From Limnephilus marmoratus (lineage: Eukaryota > Arthropoda > Insecta > Trichoptera > Limnephilidae), in NCBI GenBank assembly GCA_917880885.1, contig OU862913.1, forward strand, positions 6,014,001 to 6,078,000: DNA of 64,000 nucleotides, written 5' to 3'. Positions 34,501 through 45,223 of this stretch are shown here, in pieces. The first letter of the stretch is position 1, and each line of letters begins with the position of its first letter. Under the pieces are notes generated by a model. It was not told where the DNA came from, did no database searches, and worked only from the letters and a program-made list of their open reading frames with translations. Made by a program: the position numbers and the translations under genes.

Positions 34501-34536
34501 ACGGTGACTCAGCGTTAGTAAATGTTTCGGTTAATA
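31513..34536 (-). mobile_element. LINE B, 5'-truncated copy
   Basis: A T-rich stretch at 31513-31570 is its poly(A)-like 3' end. Minus-strand coding order is endonuclease (33974-34530: SIYHLIAIYRTHG, VVGDFNVNINEK, CLDHIWTNV), linker (33342-33584: IFNSFFANVGKNLAKN), RT fingers (32992-33306: PGFDSITAHMLKS, TNYRPICLISNIGKIFEK, LHKNQFGF) and palm (32596-32865: GILQGTVLGPILFTIYVNDI and TSYADDTVLII). The YADD catalytic pair is intact, but frame breaks separate all blocks. No ORF1 was found. Sequence differs clearly from LINEs A, C, D and E. Confidence 0.85.
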
Positions 34537-34551
34537 TATTGCTATGTGCTA

Positions 34552-34672
34552 CGTAACGTTTAGGGAGGTAGAGGAGGGGGTACAGAAAAAATTCACGGCA
34601 CGTTACATGGTAGGATGGAGGGTCAAAAATCTTCAAAATTGCGTTACGTAATACTTGAACGCCCCCTTGTCA
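34552..34672. repeat. Family X MITE copy
   Basis: TACGTAACGTTTAGGGAGG, then CACGGCACGTTACATGG and GCGTTACGTAATACTTGAA, ending GCCCCC. The palindromic GCGTTACGTAAC-type words recur in all copies of this family. The left terminus is missing, perhaps removed when LINE B arrived. Confidence 0.65.
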
Positions 34673-35385
34673 ATTAGTATATGCTACAAAACCTCCCAAG
34701 AAAACAAACTTTTTGGTACCCACACCACACAAATAAAAATAAATAAAAAACAATACAATAAATGTTTTGTTACATCATATGATCATATGCAACTTTTTGT
34801 TTTATTATTAAACAAAGTTACAAATGATGCAAGGAGGTCCGTCCTCTCTGCGTACCCCTTCGGTGAAACGGCGTGATGGGTGATGGTTTAAGATTAGTTA
34901 GTTAGTTAGTTACAAATGATGATACATAGCGTAGGGCTTTGCATTAGAGCGGTAAAATAGAAATAATTTCATAAAAATAACTTACCATGATGCAACAATA
35001 CATATTATGTCGAAAAAACAATCAGAGCAATTTAAAAAGTAAACTTTTTTAGATAGGTCAGGTTACCTAAGTTTGACAGCACAAACGATCTATGCACTCG
35101 GCGACCCGGCCATAGTCGATCATAGATAGTCATCTCTTCTTTCCAAAACAAGTATCTATTCATGTGCCAAAGAGAAACAGACAATATGTTGTCAAAAATG
35201 TGACATAACGTGTCAGAATATCGTCTATGGCTCTTTGCTGCGTTCCGAATTATGCACGATTCATGCTTTTTTTATTAAGGCGTAGCGTTTATTATCATCA
35301 GCCTATCGATCTCAATAAACCGTGAAAGTGTAACGTTATAAGTCATTTGTCTATTAGGGTTGTGGGCATGCCCACCGTGCCCACA
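34673..35385. other. No recognised gene
   Basis: Includes a GTTAGTTAGTTAG run near 34895 and ends in GTGGATCCGCGCCTG (about 35389-35403), which resembles a hAT terminal repeat. The partner end was not found. Confidence 0.4.
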
Positions 35386-35389
35386 ACGG

Positions 35390-37930
35390 TGGATCCGCGC
35401 CTGATGATTCATAAGCTGACTCGTAGTGGTGTGAAACCTTTTTCATGACCCGAATGCAATTATACAAGTTCTCAAAAAGAAGATTTTAAAATCTACAGTA
35501 TGATTCGCAGAAGTGAAAAACCTTTTTATGCCCTGACTGAAACTATTAATGGATATCTAAGAAGTCACTTGCTGACTCGTAGTGGAGAAAAAATCTTTTC
35601 ATGTTCCGACTGCAACTATTCAAGCGCTACAAAACGGTATCTAAAAATTCACATGTGCTACAATGGGATGTCTAAAAAGTCATATATTTACCCACAGTAA
35701 AAAAAACCTACATCTGAAAATGTTTATAGTATGTTTACGTTTTTAAGGAATTTGGTCAATTTGAACACTGAAAAACTTCAAAAATAGTTCATTGGGGCTT
35801 GCTGACAATAGTGTTGCTGGCTGACAATAGTGTTGCTAAAATATTTTATACCTACTTATTGCCAGTTCTTTATGAAAAGTCTAGGTTTAGTTTATATATT
35901 GTATAATATGTGTAATATTATTACAGTTTAGCAGTAAACTTAGGGGCCGTTCAAGTAATATGTAATGCACTTAGGGGGGGGGAGGGGGGGTTGTGAAACG
36001 TTACGGTGCGTTACTAGGGGCGGGGGGGGGGGGTTCGAACAACGCGTTACGTAACATTTTTTTCTTTATTTAAATAAAAAAACTAGGGAATTAAAATCTT
36101 CCAAGTAGGCAACCCTTTTCGTTTAGGGGGCGTTCAAGTATTACGTAACGCAAATACAAGTTCTTAAAGGGAAGATTTAAAAATCCACAGTTTGATTTAC
36201 AGAAGAGAAAAACCTTTTTCATGTCCCGATTGCAACAATTTGAGTCCTCTAAAGGAATATCTAAGAAGTCACTCGCTGACTCATAGTGGAGAAAAACCTT
36301 TTTTTTATGTTCCGACTGCAACTATTCATGTACTTCGAAGAGAAATCTAAAAATCACAAGTTAACCCTCAATGGAGAACACGAATATTTGCAGTCAGGAC
36401 ATGAAAAAGGTTTTTCTCCTCTGTGAATCATTCAGTGGATTTTTAACATATAAATGGTTTTGTCACTTTAAATTAGCAAATGATTTCTAAGAAGTTCCTT
36501 TGTACAACATGAATAATTGCATTCGGGACATGAAAAAGGTTTTTGACCAGTATGGGTAAGCATGTGAATTTTTGGATACCGTTGTGTAGCGCATGAATAG
36601 TCGCAGTAGGAACAAGAAAAAGGTTTTTCATCACGGTGAGTAGTTAGCAAGTGCCGTTGCCGTTTTAGTAATTTTTTTCAAGAAGTGGAATAGTTACACT
36701 CAGAACATGAAAAAGGTTTTTCTCCACTGTGAATCGAGCTGTGCATTTTTAAAACTCCTTTTGAGAACTTGAATAACTGCACTCGGAAGAGGAAGATGGT
36801 TTTGTCTGCTATAGGTAAACATGTGATTTTTTGGTGCCTCTTTTTAGAATATGAATAGTCGCAGTAGAAACATGTAAGAGGTTATATATCACTGTAAGTC
36901 AGTATATGATTTCTAAGAATTTCCTTTGTACAACATAAATAATTGCAGTCGGGACATGAAAAAGGTTTTTCATCCGTGTCAGTTAGAATGTGCCGTTAAA
37001 GTTTTTTTTTCGAGAAGAAGAATAGTTGCAGTCAAGACATGAAATGGTAAACATGTGATTTTTAGATTTCCCTTCGTAGTACTTGAATATCGTAGTAGTA
37101 GTTTCCACTGTGGTTAAACATGTGATTTTTAGATTTCTCTTCGTAGTACTTGAATAGTTGCAGCCGGAACATGAAAAAGGTTTTTCCCCACTATGAGTCG
37201 AGTCAGCAAGTGACTTCTTAAATATCCCTTTTCAGAACACGAATAGTTGCAGTCAGAACATGAAAAAGGTTTTTCTCTTCTGTGAATCATACGGCGAATT
37301 TTTAAATTGTCCTTTTGAGAACTTGTATAACTTTATTCCGGACAGGAAAGGTTTTTTCTGCTGTGCGTAAACATGTGATTTTTGGCGCCTCTTTGTAAAA
37401 GGTTTTATGTCACTTGGTGTAAGCAAATTATTTCTAAGAAGTTCCTTCATACAACATGAATAATTGCAGTCGGGACATGTAAAAGGTTTTAGTCCGGTGT
37501 GGGTAAGCATGTAAAATTTTTGGATACCGTTGTGTAGCACATGAATAGTCGCAGTCAGGACAAGAGAAAGGTTTTTCGTCACTGTGAGTTAGCAAGTGCC
37601 GTTTTAGTTACTTTTTTCGAGAAGAGGAATAGTTGTAGTCAGTACATGAAAAAGGTCTTTCTCCGCTGTGGGTAAACATGTGATCTTTAGATTTCTCTTC
37701 GTAATACGTGAATAGTTGCAGTCAGAACGCGAAAAAGGTATTTCTCCACTATGAGTCAGCGAGTGACTACTTAGATATCCATTTTGAGGACACGAGTTTC
37801 AGTCAGGGCATGAAAAGGTTTTTCACTTCTGCGAATCATACTGTGGATTTTTAAATCTTCCCCTTTGAGAACTTGTATAACTGCATTTGGAACATGAAAG
37901 AGGTTTTATTCCACTATGAGTCAGCTTGTG
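35390..37930. pseudogene. Decayed C2H2 zinc-finger array with internal inversion
   Basis: Repeats of about 84 bp each encode one finger of the plan KPFSCPDCNYSC-x-KxxLxxHxLTHSG. From 35400 to 35700 and at 36150-36370 the fingers read on the + strand. From about 36380 to 37930 they read on the minus strand (for example EKPFSCSYCDYSCATQRY at 36468-36650), so the array has been inverted. Stops and indels occur in most units, so no protein can be made. Family X sequence lies at 35941-36066 and 36121-36150 among the fingers. Zinc-finger arrays normally bind DNA; here the array behaves like a tandem repeat. Confidence 0.85.
35941..36150. repeat. Family X MITE copies inside the zinc-finger array
   Basis: AGGGGCCGTTCAAGTAATA starts one copy, which ends in GCGTTACGTAACATT near 36060. 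A second terminus, AGGGGGCGTTCAAGTATTAC, starts at about 36124. Both interrupt fingers. Confidence 0.65.
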
Positions 37931-38044
37931 AATCATAGTGGAGTAAAGTGTTGCTCCACAAGGAAACAATAGGAAAATTACTTTCTTAGGGCCTCCTCAG
38001 TGCAGCTAATGTATAAAAAGTACGTGTTGTAAAACCATGTAGGT

Positions 38045-38170
38045 ATATAATTTTTTTTTTTTTTTAAGTTTCTTTATTCATTGAAAAAAATTTTTTTTAC
38101 AAAAGTTGGGGATTTTTCGACCACCATGCTAGGCACATGCCCGTGTTGTGGTGGTCGATTTTTTATACAG
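38045..38170 (-). repeat. LINE-like 3' end with hairpin
   Basis: A T17-type run is followed by TTTCTTTATTCATTGAAAAA, like the LINE tails at 13557 and 31513. TCGACCACCA (about 38117) and TGGTGGTCGA (about 38149) form a perfect stem around a 22-base loop. Confidence 0.5.
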
Positions 38171-39151
38171 TAAATTATCATATGCAATATAAAGAATGTG
38201 TGAGAGTATTAAGAAAATATACATATGCATAAAATAATACAATATTAAAGAATATTATAGAATACAAAATAGAATAAAATAATTCAATTTAAAAGAGTTA
38301 CGAGTATAAAATCAAAGTGAGTACTAGGTATATGGTAAGCACATGAGAAAGGATTTTTATGTTGAAAATCTACATTATCTACATTATTTAACACCAATTT
38401 TAGTACAATTAAATGTTGGGCTTTATTCTTCAAGTCCGGCGAATTACACTGTACAGCTGTACAGTAGTATGTAGTATAAATAGTATAGTTCTTCATGTTT
38501 CAATCCGACAAATACTAAATAATAATTATTGTTACCATGGTTTAGTGCTGGGAAGTACATATGGGACTTCATCGGATTCGATACACAGTGGTGCCAAACA
38601 GTTTTAAGTAAATAGTTTAAGAGTATTTAAAATTTCAGCTAATTACATATAGTTCTTTATAGACAAAAAACTTTTATTGAAGGTATATAATCTATTATCA
38701 ATTTTATTTATAAAAAGTAACTAAAACTACACTAAACTAAAACTAAAATACACAATTTCGTCGTGGAGCTGGTGAAATAAAACCAAGAAACAAAGAACAA
38801 AAAAAATAAAAAAAGACTTGGGAGTGGAAAGGGCTAAGAAATGATTTTCTTTTCTCCCATTTTGATAAAAAAAAAAATTTTTTGAGCTTTATTATATTTT
38901 CACAATGAAAATAAAATAAAATGGTAATAAATAAAATGATAATAAAATAAAATGATGTATTCCTCCAAATAAATGAAGTAATAAGGTATATTATATTATA
39001 CAGATAACAGTAATAAAAGCAGTTTAGGCAAATGTTGACCTTAATAATAAAATTAGACATCTATCCCTGTTTTAGCAGAAAGTGTTAAGTTAAGTTTATT
39101 AAGTTAGTTTAGGTAATCAAGTTAATTTAAGTTAATTCAAGTTAGCTTAAA
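38171..39151. other. AT-rich sequence, no recognised gene
   Basis: Low-complexity sequence. TTAAGTT-like words are frequent at 39080-39150 and offer many TTAA sites next to the piggyBac element. The frame at 38743-39060 is compositional. Confidence 0.45.
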
Positions 39152-39155
39152 TTAA

Positions 39156-40641
39156 CCCATATATGCCCAGAACTATTTTTGGTTCCCGATCTTTTTCAAT
39201 TTAGGATATGTGGGTCCCTGAATGATTGTTTTAAAGACTCTCACTGAAATTTTGAGGTGGGAGTAGAGAAAGTGTGGTTTTTTTAATGGGTCGAAAACGA
39301 CCCCAGGGTCAAATGTGTTACCTTGAATAAAAATGCCATAATTTTATTAATTCTTTATTTTCTTAACTTAAACAGATTTTTTTTTTAAATAAACATTACA
39401 AATGAAACTGCGAAAAACATTTTGCTTGTAGTTTACACTTCATTTATTGCACGCCGTCACAGAATGGATATGGTATGGATATATTCAGAAATGAAATATG
39501 GTTGTGGTACCTCAATCCTAGATTTTAGCGCAGTTGAATATCTTTTCGCTTTTTGGATTGGCTGTATCCCGGGTTCAGTCAATAAGATAGTCACAACGTT
39601 ATTATCATTCTATCTAACAGCACATATCCCATTTGTTTCATCCGATTGGTAATCGTAGTATCCTCTCGCTTCTTTATGGCATTCTTTTACATCCTTCAGT
39701 GGGCAGTTTTCAATTTGATTATTACGCACCGTACCCGTGAAAAACACTTTTTTATACTATTTCGGATAGAGTTGTAATAGACCCAGGTAGGGTCTTGATC
39801 CACTCACAGTTGTTCCTAGGAAGTTTTTTCTTCACCCAAGTGCGCTCCACATCCGCTTGACATCTCCTTCCACGCCTCCTTTCGTAAGCCTTCCGTGCTC
39901 TTCTCCGTGCTTGTCCGCGTGCCCTTCCTCGTGCCATACCGTGCCTGTCTTGTTTCGGTGACAATGGTAATGTTTTGTGAGATTCCTCATCGTCGCTGAA
40001 CGTGATTTCCTCAGCAAATGGACGCCTCAAAGTAAGACTGGCAGGTGAATGATGGAAAAATGTACCCTCTTCATCGCCGGAATCACCTTCCGAGACCCTG
40101 CCATCGTCAGGTGGGTCAATAAAAACATTCTCACCTTGTAGCTCATCGTCATCGTCCAAACTTTCTTACACCTCTATAATGTTGTTCGAAGAAAGGGGTC
40201 TCCTATTCCTAGAAATCAAAAATAGCAATTGAGTACCTATACTTTTGCCCAAGGGGTATTTATCGACCCATAAAAGTTTGGACAACTATATCTGTGAAAT
40301 GAAATATTTATTTCGGATTCATTCATTTGCATTAGATAAGTAAACTATCTAATTTTACAAAAAAATTAAAATATCTGGTATATTTACATAAATAAAAAAA
40401 TTACTTACATTATTCTCAGCAAAACCGGATGTTTTCGCCAACTTCAACTTAGTCATGAATTGAACTGTCACCAGAAATTACAACTTTGACCTTTAAGCAA
40501 AATTGACTATTTGTTTTAGTAGATAGTACTTTTGCCAATCGATGGCGCTAGATGTCGAAAACAAGCGGTTCCTTTCAATAATTCGGAACTTTTATAGAGC
40601 CTGTTTTTTAGGACAAAAACGACCCACTGGGCATATATGGG
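39156..40641 (-). mobile_element. piggyBac element with residual transposase, 1.49 kb
   Basis: Termini CCCATATATGCCCAG and CTGGGCATATATGGG are exact complements, flanked by TTAA at 39152-39155 and 40642-40645. Inside each end GGGTCG/CGACCC words recur. The minus strand still encodes a transposase N-terminus, but the catalytic domain is missing, so the element is internally deleted. Confidence 0.9.
39752..40159 (-). pseudogene. piggyBac-like transposase N-terminal fragment
   Basis: 135 codons start MDDDDELQGENVFIDPPDD and continue VSEGDSGDEEGTFF, the acidic N-terminal region typical of piggyBac transposases and domesticated PGBD proteins. A basic stretch follows (ARGQARRRARKAYERRRGRR). No DDD catalytic domain remains before the element's left end, so the protein could not cut DNA. 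It could at most compete for partners if expressed. It lies wholly inside the TTAA-bounded element. Confidence 0.8.
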
Positions 40642-40645
40642 TTAA

Positions 40646-40857
40646 TGATGTGAGGCATTCTTTAAAATAGTTCCTTCCCTTTACAATCAACCAGTTCTGA
40701 ACACTTGTGATATAAATGATCAATTGTGTTAGTACTCCCTCCCTAAACACGAGAAATTCTCAATTAGAGAGGTATTATTACCACCATTAAAAAATATTTG
40801 CATTACATGTACATAATTAAAAAAATAATTGTACTTATACCTAACTTTGTAAAATTG
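40646..40857 (-). other. Spacer or LINE C 3' untranslated sequence
   Basis: Lies between the piggyBac element and the LINE C stop codon, with no coding. It may include the LINE's 3' end, since the ATTT-rich run lies just inside the frame at 40862-40890. Confidence 0.4.
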
Positions 40858-43311
40858 TTAAAATGTAATAAATAAATAAATAAAAAAATAACTATCGCCA
40901 GTTTTCGATTTCCTGGTATCAATACTCAGCGAATTGAACATTTTGGGCGCAATGTAAGAGTACTGGCGCTGTGCGAAGGCAGTTTTTGTTGGAGGAATTA
41001 TGCATTTTAGCTGGGATGAGTACCGGGTGCGAATTTTTTGTTGTGTTGTTTTCATCAAATCCTTTTTCCATATGTATATGAGAATCGTCTTTATGTATAG
41101 TTGTCGGATGTCTAATACTGTGAGTTTTTTAAAAAGTGGTTCTGATGGGTGTGATGGGTTACATTTGAATATTATCCTTAACAATAGTTTTTGTATTAGG
41201 ACCATGGGATGAAGAATTGATGATGCACAACCTCCCCATCCTATAATACCATATGTAGCAATTGATTGAAAAAGTGCAAAGTAAACACATCTTAGTGTTT
41301 GTAGGTTAAGGATAGATCTAAGAGAGTAGAAAATGTAACATAATTTGCGAAGTCTTTTTGTTACAGAATTTATGTGTGTCTCCCATCGTAATTGATCATC
41401 TATGATAACTCCCAAGTACTTAATTTCGTTTGATAATTTTAGGTTATCGCATGAGCAGTTTTTGTGAGGTGATGTAGGTGTGTTAAGGTTCTGTGAACAT
41501 GAATGTATGGTAAGTTTTTGGCAGTTATGGGGGAGATTTGGTTTACGTATGGAAAAAAGTAGATACTTTGTTTTATCTATATTAAGAGTTAGGAGGTTGG
41601 AATCTAACCAGTTTTTAACTAATTTCATGCCTTGATTTGCTTTTTCAAAGGTTGAATTTAGATCTTCGTCATCAAATACGATAACCGTGTCATCGGCGAA
41701 AGATATAATAGTGCCACCAGTATTCAGATTGCATAACGTGTTAATGTATATTAGAAAGAGAAGTGGGCCTAAAACACTGCCTTGGGGCACGCCATATGTG
41801 CATGGTAAACTTGTACTTCTATGCTCTTTAGCCGAGTTGATAATAGTTAACTGGGACCTGTTTGTTAGATAGCTCTCAAACCATTTAAGGGGAATGCCTT
41901 TTATTCCTATCTGTAGGAGTTTTTTCAGAAGTATGCGGTGAGATACAGTATCAAAGGCTTTAGCTAGATCCAAGAATACAGCGAGGGGTTTGCGACTTTT
42001 ATCAAGTTTGTCAGAAATCAATTTAGTGAAGTTTGCAATTGCATCTGAGGCACTACGACCTTTGCGGAAGCCGTATTGATTATTTGACAGGATTTTATTA
42101 TCTTCAAGAAACTTGTAGAGTCTTCGTTTAACTGTTTTTTCAATTATTTTTGAAATCGGACTCAGTAAGGATATTGGTCTATAGTTATTCACAGATGATC
42201 TGTCCCCTGATTTAAAGATAAGAATAATGGTTGAATGTTTTAGGGTGCTTGGGAAGAGGCCAGTTCGAAAACTTAGATTTGTGATATGTTGGAGGGGTTT
42301 ACTGATGATTGGCTTGAGGTGTTTAATTAGTTTAGTGGATATATTGTCAATTCCCGTGGAGTGTGTGTTTTTGAGTGAAGAGATGATTTCAGTGATTTCT
42401 TGTTCTGTTGTTGGAGTGAGGTTAAAAAGGTTATAACTGAGATTATCGAGAGAGATATTATTAGCAAGGTTATCTTCAGATCCGATTGTGGAGAAGAATT
42501 GATTGAAATGATTTGTAATTGTTTCTGAGTTTTCAGTTGCACTAAATGTTTTATTTGCGATGGTGATCGTATTTACGGGTGTGGTCACTTTTTCTGAATA
42601 GCATATTTCTTTGATAATATTCCAGATTTGTTTATTATCATTAGCAGCTTCATCTATCTGTTTCCCATAATACTCTTCTCTGGCCCTACATGCAATTTTT
42701 TTACAAGCATTTCTGTATCGTTTATAGAATAATAGAGATTCATAGTCAGTGGGATTATTTTTACAATATTTATGAAGTTTGTCTCTCTTACGTATACAGT
42801 GTAGAATGCCATTTGTTATCCAGGGTTTTAGTTTAATTTTATGTCTATTTTGATGGTTGTTTGGGTTTAATGTGGCATTTTCTAGATGTTTATGAAGGGT
42901 GTTGATGAGAGATTCACATGCTAGGTTCGGGTCACTAAGTTTATAGAAATTTGACCAGTTTTCCTCGGAGACTAGTTTGAAGAGAGTGTCATATGAAATT
43001 TTGTATTGTTGTATAGTAGATGCTGGTGGTTTTGGTATTTTATGGGAAATGGAAGTGATAGTGGCGTAGTGATCTGTAACAGTACATTGATATATTAAAG
43101 ATTTGATATTTAGTTTGCATTTGGCAAAAACGTGGTCTATGCAACTGGCAGATAACTCTGTTACACGAGTCGGTGCTGTAATAGCTGGGAGAAATCCTTG
43201 CAGAGTTAGTAAATTTATGTATTCATTTGCTTGGGGATGCATTGTATTTATAATATTGATATTAAGGTCACCAATAATAAGGACATTTTCATGTTCTTTA
43301 ATACATACCAA
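40858..43311 (-). CDS. LINE C ORF2, endonuclease C-part and reverse transcriptase
   Basis: This 817-codon frame is the longest in the window. It opens with the endonuclease motif VLIIGDLNINI and SCIDHVFAKC, then a linker (IKLKPWITNGILHCIRKRD). The RT follows with SVNNYRPISLLSPISKIIEK, NNQYGFRKGRSASDAI, motif A VFLDLAKAFDTVSHRIL, motif B YGVPQGSVLGPLLF and an intact catalytic ISFADDTVIVF near residue 538. The C-terminus has CSCDNLKLSNEIKYLG and VLDIRQLYIKTILI. The enzyme copies its own RNA at a nicked target. The N-terminal endonuclease is out of frame, so the element is probably inactive, but the RT itself is unbroken. Confidence 0.88.
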   Translation of the reverse strand: MVCIKEHENVLIIGDLNINIINTMHPQANEYINLLTLQGFLPAITAPTRVTELSASCIDHVFAKCKLNIKSLIYQCTVTDHYATITSISHKIPKPPASTIQQYKISYDTLFKLVSEENWSNFYKLSDPNLACESLINTLHKHLENATLNPNNHQNRHKIKLKPWITNGILHCIRKRDKLHKYCKNNPTDYESLLFYKRYRNACKKIACRAREEYYGKQIDEAANDNKQIWNIIKEICYSEKVTTPVNTITIANKTFSATENSETITNHFNQFFSTIGSEDNLANNISLDNLSYNLFNLTPTTEQEITEIISSLKNTHSTGIDNISTKLIKHLKPIISKPLQHITNLSFRTGLFPSTLKHSTIILIFKSGDRSSVNNYRPISLLSPISKIIEKTVKRRLYKFLEDNKILSNNQYGFRKGRSASDAIANFTKLISDKLDKSRKPLAVFLDLAKAFDTVSHRILLKKLLQIGIKGIPLKWFESYLTNRSQLTIINSAKEHRSTSLPCTYGVPQGSVLGPLLFLIYINTLCNLNTGGTIISFADDTVIVFDDEDLNSTFEKANQGMKLVKNWLDSNLLTLNIDKTKYLLFSIRKPNLPHNCQKLTIHSCSQNLNTPTSPHKNCSCDNLKLSNEIKYLGVIIDDQLRWETHINSVTKRLRKLCYIFYSLRSILNLQTLRCVYFALFQSIATYGIIGWGGCASSILHPMVLIQKLLLRIIFKCNPSHPSEPLFKKLTVLDIRQLYIKTILIYIWKKDLMKTTQQKIRTRYSSQLKCIIPPTKTAFAQRQYSYIAPKMFNSLSIDTRKSKTGDSYFFIYLFITF

Positions 43312-43519
43312 AAATTGATTAAGTGCGTTTAGAAATGGTGTTATGTTGGATGTGCTCGGTGATCGGTATATAGATAGTATAGTAACGCTGTTTTCTATTT
43401 CGAGTTTGAGTACGTTTGAGTTAGTTATTGTGATTTCCTTTACAGAGTGATGTATATGATTTTTTATGTAAATAATGACGCCATCATTTTGAGATTGATT
43501 GTTCTGGGTGCTGTATTGG

Positions 43520-43777
43520 TTATAGTTTTTTTATGTTTTTTGGAATATAGTTATCTTTGATCCAGCATTCGGTCAAAATAAGCAAGTCAAAGTCTGAGTC
43601 AAGTTCGGTAAGTAATATCATCAGTTCAGTGAAATTTTTGTTCATACCTCTGATATTCATGGAAAATATTTTTAGGTTAGATTGATTTAGGGTTTTTCGA
43701 ACTTCTATAGAGCTATTTGTTTCGATGCACTGAATCTGAGAAATGTTGTCTAAAGTATTAATTATGTTATCTTCCAT
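43520..43777 (-). pseudogene. LINE C ORF2 endonuclease N-terminal part
   Basis: 85 codons read LKIFSMNIRGMNKNFTEL, then DFDLLILTECWIKDNYIPKN, the N-terminal strands and catalytic glutamate region of an APE-type endonuclease. It is in a different frame from the 817-codon ORF that follows, with stops between 43311 and 43520, so the protein is split by at least one frame change. The start methionine at 43777 overlaps sequence downstream of the ORF1 remnant. Confidence 0.78.
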
Positions 43778-44524
43778 TTTTAATAATTGATTTAGAACAT
43801 TTTATACAGGGTGCTATTCTAATATTTTGTTCAGGTATTTCTACTATTGATATTGTTTGTAGTGAAAACAGAGTTATTTGTATAAAATATATAAACGATT
43901 TAGTCACATCGTTTATAACAACGGGTTCTGCATGTTTATGTAATAGGTTGAAATTAACATTTAATGTAATGGCGATAATAAAATTTATGTTCAAAGATAA
44001 TGCCTTTACGCTTGAAATATTTAATAATAGTTTACTGTTGTTAATAATAGAGACTTTAGGAAAGTGTAAAGATAAATTAATTAAATGTACAGGAAAGTTA
44101 ATAAAATGTAAAAATATATAAAAGTAATACAATAATGTAATAAAGAAGGTTTTGTAGCTAAGCGAGCATTGTTCACAGATGAGTGGAAGAGAGAGACAGA
44201 ATATGTTTGTTTTTTTCATTAATGATAATGACAGGTTTTTGCGTACGTATACTTGACCTCCCCTGGTCCAAGCAAATTTGAAAGAGTTTTCTCGCATAGA
44301 TCAGTGTTAAATTGTGGAAATCCGGAAGAAATACAATGCCTATAAAAATTATAATAATTTTCAATTTTTTTAATAAATAAAAATTTGAATTAATAAAATG
44401 AACAATATACGGATGTATCGCGAGTTTTATTTATTTGTTTCCGTAAACGCGATTAAATCAAGAAAAAGGGTATTTAAGTGACATTTCAGTACGTTGCGCA
44501 ACTTAATGGTGACTTTCAGGTAAA

Positions 44525-44665
44525 ATTTGTCACTTGGGTGTTACGTAACGTTTTAGGGGGGGGGGGGGTAAAGAAAAATGTTACGGCGCGTTACATGGGG
44601 GAGAGGGGGCGTCCAAAATCTTCAAAAGTTGCGTAACGTAATACTTGAACGCCCCCTGACTTCCT
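44525..44665. repeat. Family X MITE copy
   Basis: GTTACGTAACGTTTTAGGG, then ACGGCGCGTTACATGGGG and CGTAACGTAATACTTGAACG, ending GCCCCCT. This is the best preserved right end of the family. Confidence 0.7.
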
Positions 44666-44839
44666 CCAATGATTATTTCCATTCCTAAGGCCAAAGTCCT
44701 GTAAATAATCAAAAGTCGTTCGTGAGTCATGATTGTTCATGAGCGAGTTCGTTCCGACTTTTTCCAAATTCCGACTCGCAACCTCGCACTTGGCCGATTT
44801 TCAGGTGGCCGTGCCCACAACCTTTTTCCAGGGCTGGAT

Positions 44840-45064
44840 CCGCGCCTGTTATGATGTGTATTGTTTGTTGACTTGCATGTGTTGTTTTGGAATTCACAAT
44901 TTTTGTTTTTGTTAGGGCAGTCTTTCCAAGGATGATACATAGCGCAGTGTAGGCACGTGACATTCTTGTTCTTATTTAGGTAGTTGATAGCTGAGTGACC
45001 AAATTTCAGGCAATTAAAGCATTCCATAATTGGATTTGCATCCTCCACCCGCACTCTGTGGTAT
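44840..45064 (-). pseudogene. Gag/ORF1-like zinc-knuckle fragment
   Basis: The minus frame reads CFNCLKFGHS, then VTCLHCAMYHPWKDC and cysteine/lysine-rich sequence. The second module fits a C-x2-C-x3-H-x4-C knuckle. The first has tyrosine where the last cysteine is expected. Such tandem knuckles are typical of LINE ORF1 or Gag nucleic-acid chaperones. The fragment is joined at about 44852 to GGATCCGCGCCTG, a hAT-like terminus, so a DNA element seems to have cut it. Confidence 0.55.
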
Positions 45065-45223
45065 CCAATATTTATTTTCTCTTTAGATATAAGATATTTC
45101 CTTTATTTTCCACTGGTTTCTACATATTATGTAGTTCGTAAGATTATTTTGTGCGTTTGGCTTAAGCATTTTCACTATTTTAACATAAGTTACATTTCAT
45201 TGTTTGCAAATGTGTCTGTACAG

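Larger units (their letters stand above)
40858..44350 (-). mobile_element. LINE C (minus copy), nearly complete ORF2
   Basis: Minus-strand order is the end of ORF1 (about 44240-44297, reading SFKFAWTRGGQVYVRK), untranslated sequence, the ORF2 N-terminus (43520-43777) and the long ORF2 frame (40858-43311). The same ORF1 tail motif occurs in the plus copy at 57460-57525, which confirms one family with two ORFs. The copy is 5'-truncated inside ORF1. Confidence 0.88.

Noticed and set aside
39060..39150. TTAAGTT-rich run as a telomeric or satellite repeat
   Set aside because: It is irregular and short, and better seen as AT-rich sequence offering TTAA targets.
42227..42542. Frames overlapping LINE C ORF2 on either strand
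   Set aside because: They are shadows of the 817-codon frame.
35345..44852. A single 9.5 kb hAT element spanning the zinc-finger array to the zinc knuckle
   Set aside because: Both GGATCCGCGCCTG ends face the same way and flanking octamers differ (ATGATTCA and TTATGATG), so they cannot be the two ends of one element.
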